Assembly: GCA_028753945.1 (NCBI GenBank)
Contig: JAPNXP010000002.1
Location: 6,076,001 to 6,140,000, forward strand
Reading direction: 5' to 3'
Source: Hexactinellida sp. DTS-2022
Taxonomy: Eukaryota > Porifera > Hexactinellida
DNA: 64,000 nt
Below, in pieces: positions 56,201 through 64,000 of the stretch. Every line of letters begins with the position of its first letter. The first letter of the stretch is position 1. The notes beneath the pieces were generated by a model. That model ran no database searches, was not told the DNA's origin, and saw nothing but the letters and a program-made list of their open reading frames with translations. A program made the translations under genes and the position numbers.

Positions 56201-56748
56201 ACAAACTATACTAGTCAAATCCCAAGGATAAATATAGTTGTAAGCTATTCACTATTTTGAATGAGCAAGCTCTCTCTTATTCGAAAGTCTTACAGGTATA
56301 ATTAAACCCATAGATTTTCTAATCAACTTTCAGTTATCATTCTGATTTTGTTTCCTAATTATTAATAAGATATCATAGATCCTCGAGTCAATATAGAAAT
56401 GTGAAAATTTATTACAATAGGTGTGTATAATAAGTGTGTCTACATATTCCCCAGTGAATCCCCACCCAAATCATGATTATGGTTGCTCATTGCGAAATTA
56501 TGACGTCATCATGATATATATTTATTTTTTAGTTTTGAAAACAATTTTCCTTGAAATTCTTAACATTTCCTTCGAGGCATGAAGTGCTGAGTGCAACAAC
56601 AACAAACGCTTTACGGTTGTTGTGTGGATGCCACACGTGCGAAACGCCCAAAAAGGGTACCGAGTTCGTAAATAAATTCTCAAAAAAATAGAGATTGAAT
56701 GTTCCGTTGCTAAACGACCGTGCCCGAATAGCTCGTTAATTGTACGTG
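56201..56748. other. intergenic, no feature seen
   Basis: AT-rich; a GC-richer patch with GTTGTTGTGTGGATGCCACA lies at 56608-56640. Nothing recognised. Confidence 0.4.
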
Positions 56749-58338
56749 CGGATCAATATATTCCAGAATTTGTGCCGCTGGAATTTATACTCGTTTAATG
56801 GGGATTTATTAAATTATTCCTCTATTGGATTTTGGAAAAATGTTAATAAACTGTTTAAAATAGAGATAGCACACATCACGGATCGAATGTGGAGATTCAT
56901 GAGTTATTGTAATCAAATGTCGAGTCAATATATTCCAGAATTTGTGCCTCTGGAATTTATACTCGTTTAATGGGGATTTATTAAATAAATCTATTATTGC
57001 ATATTGGAAATATGTTAATAAACTGTTTAAATTAGAGAAAGCACACATCACGGATCGAATGTGCAGATTCATGAGTTATTGTAGTCCAATGTCGAATCAA
57101 TATATTCCAGAATTTGTGCTTCTGGAATTTATACTCGTTTGGTGGGGATTTATTAAATTATTCCATTAATGGATTTTGGAAAAATGTTAATAATCTGTTT
57201 AAATTAGAGAAAGCACACATCATGGATTGAATGTGGAGATTCATGAGTGGTTGTAGTCAAATGTCGAGTCAATATATTCCAGAATTTGTGCCTCTGGAAT
57301 TTATACTCGTTTGGTGGGGATTTATTAAATTATTCCATTATTGGATTTTAGAAAAATGTTAATAAACTGTTTAAATTAGAGAAAGCACACATCATGGATC
57401 GAATGTCGAGATTCATGAGTGGTTGTAGTCAAATGTCGAGTCAATATATTCCAGAATTTGTGCCTCTGGAATTTATACTCGTTTGGTGGGGATTTATTAA
57501 ATTATTCCATTATTGGATTTTAGAAAAATGTTAATAAACTGTTTAAATTAGAGAAAGCACACATCATGGATCGAATGTCGAGATTCATGAGTGGTTGTAG
57601 TCAAATGTCGAGTCAATATATTCCAGAATTTGTGCCTCTGGAATTTATACTCGTTTAATGGGGATTTATTAAATAAATCTATTATTGCATATTGGAAATA
57701 TGTTAATAAACTGTTTAAATTAGAGAAAGCACACATCACGGATCGAATGTGCAGATTCATGAGTTATTGTAGTCCAATGTCGAATCAATATATTCCAGAA
57801 TTTGTGCTTCTGGAATTTATACTCGTTTGGTGGGGATTTATTAAATTATTCCATTAATGGATTTTGGAAAAATGTTAATAATCTGTTTAAATTAGAGAAA
57901 GCACACATCATGGATTGAATGTGGAGATTCATGAGTGGTTGTAGTCAAATGTCGAGTCAATATATTCCAGAATTTGTGCCTCTGCAATTTATACTCGTTT
58001 GGTGGGGATTTATTAAATTATTCCATTATTGGATTTTGGAAAAATGTTAATAAACTGTTTAAATTAGAGAAAGCACACATCATGGATCGAATGTGGAGAT
58101 TCATGAGTGGTTGTAGTCAAATGTCGAGTCAATATATTCCAGAATTTGTGCCTCTGGAATTTATACTCGTTTAATGGGGATTTATTAAATTATTCCATTA
58201 TTGGATTTTGGAAAAATGTTAATAAACTGTTTAAATTAGAGAAAGCACACATCACGGATCGAATGTGGAGATTCATGAGTTATTGTAATCAAATGTCGAG
58301 TAAATATATTCCAGAATTTGTGCCTCTGGAATTTATAA
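56749..58338 (+). repeat. 172-bp satellite, array B (about nine monomers)
   Basis: Same monomer family and orientation as array A but with its own variants: AATATATTCCAGAATTTGTG, CTCGTTTGGTGGGGATTTAT and GAAAGCACACATCA. A 688-bp offset (four monomers) repeats almost exactly: 56945-57165 matches 57633-57855. Adjacent monomers at about 57270-57440 and 57442-57612 are also near-identical. The array ends at GGAATTTATAACAAAG near 58338. Confidence 0.95.
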
Positions 58339-58824
58339 CAAAGTTGACAGGTATGAAATACGTGCATTAATCTCGAAACTAGGTCGTTGATAATCTTCGA
58401 ATTGATGTATTAAGATGGAGAGTCAATAACTCATTTTCACAAATGGTCCTGCGAGCGCACACTTGATGCTCAAGAGCCGCAAAAGGCTCGCGAGACGCAG
58501 GTTGAAGACCCCTGATATATAGTATAGTGCAAATTAAAATTAAACAATTTTACATCTTCGACCCTAGTGATTTGACTAATTTGATACATAATAAATGCTC
58601 CCCAAAGGGGAAGTACCCCTTTGAAGGGCTAATTATAAGAATGTGTATTGCAAACAATATACCCTCCAGTAGTTACTCTTATGGAGGCAGTTTGCAGACA
58701 ATTAAGTAAACAAACTACCACATTAATCGCACTTAAAGAAAATAGGTAACAATATTTTATGGGTTTTTAAGAATTAATCAATATACACGTATTTCCAAAT
58801 ACGTAGTAATGGTAGTGGAATAAG
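58339..58824. other. intergenic with a hAT end
   Basis: GCGAGACGCAGGTTGAAGAC then CCCTG ends at 58514, a hAT/Charlie-type terminus read on the minus strand. No gene. Confidence 0.45.
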
Positions 58825-59097
58825 TTTAACGTAGTAACGGTTACTGTGTTACGGTAATGTAATTGTAAGAGTAACTGATTAAAATAACGGTAACTAGTCA
58901 AAAGTAACGGATGTCCGTTACCGTTACTCCGCGACGCCCGTTACCGTTACTTGTCCTCAACCGTTAACGTTACTTTTTCCCTTACCTTACCGTTACTCCG
59001 TTATTAGTAACGGAGCACATTACTGGTTGTACAGTGTGCCCCCCCCCTCCTAAAATACAACCGGGCCACCCTACCTGAAAATCCTGGCGCCGCCTCT
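58825..59097. repeat. GTAACGG minisatellite joined to a hAT end
   Basis: AACGGTAACTAGTC/GTTACCGTTACTCCG units in both orientations, then GTGCCCCCCCCC and the end CCTGGCGCCGCCTCTG at 59097, paralleling 31795-32074 and 45900-46011. Confidence 0.75.
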
Positions 59098-59313
59098 GAC
59101 AACAAACCTGCAAGAAAACAAGTTCTATTCAGCAAATGTATTAATGCTAATCAATATCAGCAAAAAAATATGGTCTCAGCTTATCCATTGTTTTACTGTA
59201 CATAGAACACTTATACATAGTATATAATGAAACAACCATTGAAATTTCCATTTTACAAATACTTTTTTAGATTTTGATTTTTTAGATTTCGCTAATGTTA
59301 AATTCCTATACCC

Positions 59314-59668
59314 GAGAGGTTTGCGCCAACATTCCCACAGAAGTGTATATACAAGATATCAAGTTGAATGTTATTCTATCGTATAGTTCATGAATAGATC
59401 TGTGATTTGTCAGGTTGTATAAGCTCTATCAAATTTAGAAATATTTTTTTTTTATGTTTAAAAAGAAATTCGGTCAAAAAGCCCCTCTTTTCTTGGATTT
59501 TCATGGAATTTCGTCACGATTAGGTCATAAAATGCGAAGAATGCATCGAAAAGCTTATACAACCCGACAAATCCCAGATCTACTCATAGACTATACGAGA
59601 GAAGAGGATTTAATATGATGTCTTGAATATAAACCTCTGGGCGAATGTTGGCGCAAACTCACTTTGTC
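59314..59668. repeat. foldback element with arms of about 115 bp
   Basis: GAGGTTTGCGCCAACATTC at 59316 complements GAATGTTGGCGCAAACTC at about 59644-59661. The pairing continues inward with mismatches through GATATCAAG, TCTATCGTATAG, AATAGATCTG and TTGTCAGGTTGTATAAGCT. The loop is about 140 bases. Confidence 0.85.
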
Positions 59669-60050
59669 CTTTTTGGTCATTTTTTGAAAAATTTCGTCAT
59701 AATAGGGGTAAATATTGAAAAAAAAAAAATACCAAAAGATTTAGTTCTAGACCGATTTAGTAATTTTTTTTCTGGATCTATATACTACATTTATAGAAGT
59801 AGTGTTTAACCGTAGACTGCCTAATCGCTTCACAGTGTGGCAGTGCCAAAAAACGTAGTAAATAAACTTAAAATTTCAAAAGATTTCCGATTATAACATA
59901 TGTTTTTCTATACTCTATCGATTTCGATCATAAAAAAGTTTTTTTTGAAATTTCAAGATGATGACATAGCATAAAAGTGTCATCTGCCACTTGAATGCCA
60001 CCTCAATTAGAAATAATAAAATGTAAACTTTGGCTGTGCAAAACATGTTC
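59669..60050. other. intergenic, no feature seen
   Basis: AT-rich; nothing recognised. Confidence 0.4.
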
Positions 60051-60052
60051 GT

Positions 60053-60417
60053 TATGGAATTCAATGTATAGACCCTTTTTTGAATGTTTACTCGGATATT
60101 TATAGAGTTGTGGGACATAATGGAATTTTCTAACATTTTTTAGTCATCCATGGTTTTTAAAAACAAACTTTAGTCGTTTTAATATATTGATGTAGATTTA
60201 GTACTATGCGTCCGAATCGTTTGAAATATGTTATCCAAAATGGAATATTATGGTTCCACATGATGTGGTTTTCAAAGTAAGACTAACTTCCTGTATTCTC
60301 AGGAAATTTCGTTTCAAAGAAAAATTGTTTGTCACCATTTTTTGGACAAAAAAATTGAACAAAATTTTGCCAAAAATCTTTATTGTTGACAAAATATGAA
60401 TGTCTTGATGAATTTTA
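60053..60417 (+). repeat. partial extra copy of the 3' part of the integrase block
   Basis: It matches 32856-33218 (TTCAATGTATAGACC ... AATGTCTTGATGAATTTT) and stands head-to-tail before the second complete block, so the locus is a partial tandem. Confidence 0.9.
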
Positions 60418-60429
60418 AAGGAACGGTAA

Positions 60430-60609
60430 CAAATAAAGGAACGGTAACGGAGTAACGGTAACGGGAGATATAAAGTAACGGTAACGAGTAAACGGAAGAT
60501 TTAGTAACGGAGCATATCACTGTGTACAACATTGTTATTCTAGGGGGGGTCCAGCCTCAAAAGATGGGGGGCTATGCCCCCCCCCCCCCCCCCCCTTGGC
60601 GCCGCCACT
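60430..60609. repeat. GTAACGG array and hAT end, copy of 31901-32074
   Basis: Same sequence as at 31901-32074 except for the length of the C tract (about 22 against 14) and GCTATG for GCCATG. Confidence 0.9.
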
Positions 60610-60763
60610 GTTTGTTTTTAACGGCGTTATATCGATTTAAGGAGAAAGTGTGTGTAGTCACTTTTTGTCGAAATCCTCTAGTAATTTTTTTCATAAATTC
60701 TACCATATTTATAAATTATTGTGCTCTTGTTGGATTTCAAATTAATAGTTTCTAAATATTAAA

Positions 60764-61526
60764 AATTCAGAACTGCAGGGTATGCTATTTTCCTGAAAAT
60801 CTCTCCGGCAGTCTACGATTAACTCAAGAATTAGCGTTCATCTACAATTCGCAGGTTAATGCTAGCACTAGATGCACTCCACAGGAGATAATGTTTGGAG
60901 AAAAATTGAGGGGAGAAATTGACACAATCATCCCTCAAACAGATTACACTACCTTTGATGATCCTGCTTCATATAGTGAAGCTGTTAGTCCTAAGAACCT
61001 TGAACTTCATGAGAGAGTAGCAGATAATATCGAACTTGCACATGAGAAAATGAAAACCGCATACGATCAGAAAACAAGATCTAGTAATATCTCACCAGGG
61101 GACTGGGTTCTGGTAAGAGACGAAACAAGAAGTAGCACGCTTTCCCCACTATACTTGGGGCCTTGGTTAGTTGTGGAAAGATTAGGAGTTAACCTTAATC
61201 TGGTAGACCCTAGTTCAGAGAGGAAGAAGATAGCGCATCTAAACCGGTATAAATTATCACCGCGGAACAGAGAATTGATAGGGGAATTTAGTTTAACGAC
61301 TAGCTATAACGGGGGATCCGAGTACAGAGAAATTGATACAGAAAATATGGGAACAGAAGATTCACTATTGAGTACGGACGCAGCAAGTGGTTCAATGTAT
61401 AGACCATTTTTTGAATGTTTTACTCGTATATTTATAGAGTTATGGGACATAACGGAATTATCTAACATTTTTTCGTCATCCATGGTTCAAAAAACAAACT
61501 TTAGTGGTTTTAATATATTGATGTAG
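60764..61526 (+). pseudogene. C-terminal part of an LTR-type (Gypsy-like) integrase, block copy 2
   Basis: Same open frame as 32229-32991. From the ATG at 60891 the 211 residues are identical to copy 1. GPY/F-like module present, catalytic core absent. The nucleotide match is nearly perfect from 60430 to about 61620 and then drops, while 33080-33215 of copy 1 is closer to 60280-60417. Confidence 0.75.
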
Positions 61527-62986
61527 ATTTAGTAGTATGCGTCCGAATCGTTTAAAATATGTTATCCAAAATGGAATATTATTGCTCCACATGATGTGGT
61601 TTTCAAAGTAAGACTAACTTCCTTTATTCTCAGGATATTTCGTTTCAAAGAAAAATTGTTTGTCACCACATTTTGGACAAAATATTGAACAAAATTTTGC
61701 AAAAAAATTTGAATGTTGACAAAATATGATTGTCTTGATGACATTTGAATATAAAAATTCATTCTTTTGATTCAAAATAATTGTAGTGAATTAGAAATTC
61801 ATGAAAAAGCTTTCGGCTTATTCTGTTAATGCAATAAACTCGAAAATGAGTGTATTTTGTACCATAAATATTCATTTTAGTTTCTGATATTGATTAGCCT
61901 TAACCAGTTTATTTGTCGAAGGCTAGGATTTAGAATGTTCTTCTCCTAGATATATAACTAATTAAGGCTAATAATCTCATTATCAAAAAGATTATTGTAG
62001 TCAGGCCTAGAAAAAGTATTATCAATGAATAGGAAGTTACCAATTGCGGATAGATCAGTACTAGCATAGTGGTTCATTTAAGAAATATACATTTCCCTGG
62101 CAACAGAGGAATGTGTCAACATTTCATATATAATTCGATTTATTTCATTCAACTAGTTATGGACATCCTCATGTCCCAATTTTGAACATTTATAACGCAC
62201 TTGACTATGTTAAAAGCAAGCTATAAAAACACGATAATTCCTACGAAAAATAGCGATTACGTAATCAAATGGTGATATATCACAGTTTTAAAGGGTGTTA
62301 TGTATGCCTTGATATCATGTTCCTAACTTACTATATAATTATAATGAATTTCTCAGGACTGTCAATACTAGCTACTGAGATAAAGATATGTCAGCTAATA
62401 ATCAGTGCCCTTTAAGTAATCCATGGTTCGGAGTAGTAGTAAGGCCTTATCTAACGAAGGTCACGATAAAAACTAATTCTCGCTGTATATTCATATAATT
62501 GATAATATTTTATAACTCTTCTACGGAACTCTCGGAGGCCCCTGGGCCGGCCTAGGGGCTTGAGGTCCCTTGACTTTGTTCACCTTTGTCCTTTGTAGTT
62601 ACGCCCCTGAGTATAATACTAGACAACTTTTTTCCTTTCACCACAAGAGAATCCTCATATAGAGCTGAGCTTTGTAGAATTCAGATTTTTTCTCATACTA
62701 AAAGTCCAGGCTTACTTTATAAAGGTCAATTTCAAAGCTTGGGGACAACTTACCTTTCTCAGTGCCTGAATACACATACTGAAAAACTGAACTCTACTAA
62801 AGCTGAGCTTTATGTAAGTAATTTCTAAGCACATAGTGTCAAAGACAACAACAAGTATCATTTCAGAAATATTCCGATTCTAAATTGAAAATCATCATCC
62901 CTGTTTACCTACCCGTTGGAAGCTGGTATCTATGTGCATTTCAAATTTATCAACCTTTTGCTACTTTGTAACAGCAACAATAAAAA
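61527..62986. other. block 3' flank with an insertion of about 800 bp
   Basis: 61527-61830 parallels 32992-33285; 62645-62825 parallels 33303-33472. The intervening 61831-62640 is absent from copy 1 and contains the 62285-62480 segment that is the reverse complement of 13268-13480. Its exact ends were not resolved. Confidence 0.55.
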
Positions 62987-63143
62987 CAGGTGAACTAGCA
63001 TTATAACGAACTCGGATATAACGAAATACCCGCTTATTAACGGAGCACTAAATATATTGATTCTTTTCCGCTTATAGCGAATATTTGGATATAACGAATG
63101 AATTTACAGGTCACGAGCACATCGTTAAAACGAGAGTTTACTG
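62987..63143. mobile_element. Tc1/mariner-type MITE, about 157 bp, degenerate left end
   Basis: The right end CGAGAGTTTACTG is followed by TA (63144-63145). The left is probably CAGGTGAACTAGCATTATAA. Interior GGATATAACGAA and GCTTATAGCGAA repeats resemble 19747-19862. Confidence 0.6.
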
Positions 63144-63868
63144 TATTCATATAAGAAATTTTGTAAATGCGGAATTCGTTTTCATACATACTGTTTAATC
63201 TGTGAATGTGAGAAATAATTCCCTTCACGATACAAAGCAATAAACCAAAAAGAAAATCTCACTATCCATCATACTTTTTCTTTTATGTCGGTTTCAAAAT
63301 TTCGCTAGTACAAATCTCCCATAGGGCGATTTTCAAAAGTGGTGCTCGATATTATGCGGTATTTTGGCAATGCGGCCATCAATCTTTATTATCAGAATCA
63401 ATATTTAAAGATTATAAGTGTGAGTTGGTAGTCGGTTACATTTTTGAATTATGACTCCGAATCTATTTTTTTCAAACATTTTTTCAAATATCGGATAAAA
63501 ACATGACCTTTTTAATCATTCTTTGAGTTCAAAAGGTCGCAATTTTTTTAATTTAGGTCAAATCTTATTTATAAACCGGCCACCAACCGCCCATAACGAT
63601 GATCTATGTGATATATCGCACAGAATATGTCTTTTAGATAATAATGATCTTGCAAACCACACATTTATCAGGTTGAGTCTGAAGAAATCCCCCTTTGTAT
63701 TACCATAAAACTGCACGCCCCATAAAATCGAATTTATAATAGATAATTCGATTTCATTTTTAGTTTCGAGGTAGGTATAATGTCTTCTATCATATAAGTG
63801 AAAATCAAACATCTAACTATAAAATGAAATTCATGTATTTTTTTGCAAGAATCTGCCGTAATTTAACC
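63144..63868 (+). mobile_element. TTAA-target MITE, family GGTTAAATTAC, copy 4 (left end lost)
   Basis: ACAAAGCAATAAACCAAA, TCTCCCATAGGGCGATTTT, GAGTTGGTAGTCGG and ACCAACCGCCCATAACGATG in order, ending ATTTAACC followed by TTAA (63869-63872). The left TIR is replaced by the MITE that ends at 63143. Confidence 0.85.
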
Positions 63869-63872
63869 TTAA

Positions 63873-64000
63873 TTTCTAGGGAATATGATTGAATTTGACG
63901 GATCTTTAGTGTATATTCCATTTCCTGCGCCTTGATGGGTTTGGATTTATGACGTTTTGATCGATCCTGACAAGAATATACCATAGATTAATTTATATAT
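63873..64000. other. window end, no feature seen
   Basis: Nothing recognised in the last 128 bases. Confidence 0.4.

Overview
This is eukaryotic nuclear DNA, visibly AT-rich, with short GT-AG introns and hardly any host coding sequence. It reads as a repeat-dominated intergenic region of an invertebrate animal. Transposase families present (Ginger/KRBA2-like integrases with a CXC tail, a FLYWCH-associated type of MULE, a P-element/THAP9-like fragment, many hAT, Tc1/mariner and TTAA-target MITEs) are common in cnidarians and other invertebrates. I cannot name the species from sequence alone.

Layout. 1-2039: 3' part of an intron-containing gene joining a GPY/F (integrase C-terminal) domain to an OTU protease; its splicing is phase-consistent through six exons. 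2.4-13 kb: MITEs, a GA-rich heptad-coding repeat, an NHL-repeat pseudogene, a TTAA-flanked element with a long internal hairpin (5843-7404), an unrecognised minus-strand pair of reading frames, a second TTAA family (9533-10260), hAT-type arrays and a P-element transposase fragment. 13.8-16.2 kb: MULE transposase pseudogene broken by two MITEs. 16915-22004: complete Ginger-like transposon (copy A) with long TIRs and TAGA target duplications; its empty target site survives in a paralogous repeat at 27365. 22-34 kb: tandem and hairpin repeats, TTAA elements, an element with a 10-bp duplication (29657-30545), and the first of two near-identical blocks carrying an LTR-type integrase tail (32229-32991; second copy 60764-61526). 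34.6-40.0 kb: a 172-bp satellite array interrupted by a 1.6-kb TTAA element. 40.2-42.0 kb: a second, intron-containing MULE pseudogene interrupted by a minisatellite-bearing MITE. 42-49.5 kb: minisatellites, CA microsatellites, and hAT and TTAA elements. 49844-51517: a TIR element enclosing an OTU pseudogene related to the gene at the window start. 52214-55371: three nested transposons (MITE containing Ginger copy B containing another MITE), each with its own target duplication. 56.7-58.3 kb: a second array of the 172-bp satellite. 58.4-64 kb: hAT pieces, a foldback, the duplicated integrase block and another TTAA copy.

How the pieces relate: nearly every feature can be ordered in time by nesting. 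The most intact coding material belongs to the Ginger-like group: one integrase/PHD-like/CXC protein in two diverged copies, and one GPY/F-OTU protein that also appears as cargo of an unrelated-looking TIR element. No ordinary host gene, rRNA, convincing tRNA or CRISPR array is visible. All domain calls are by eye from motifs; no database search was run.
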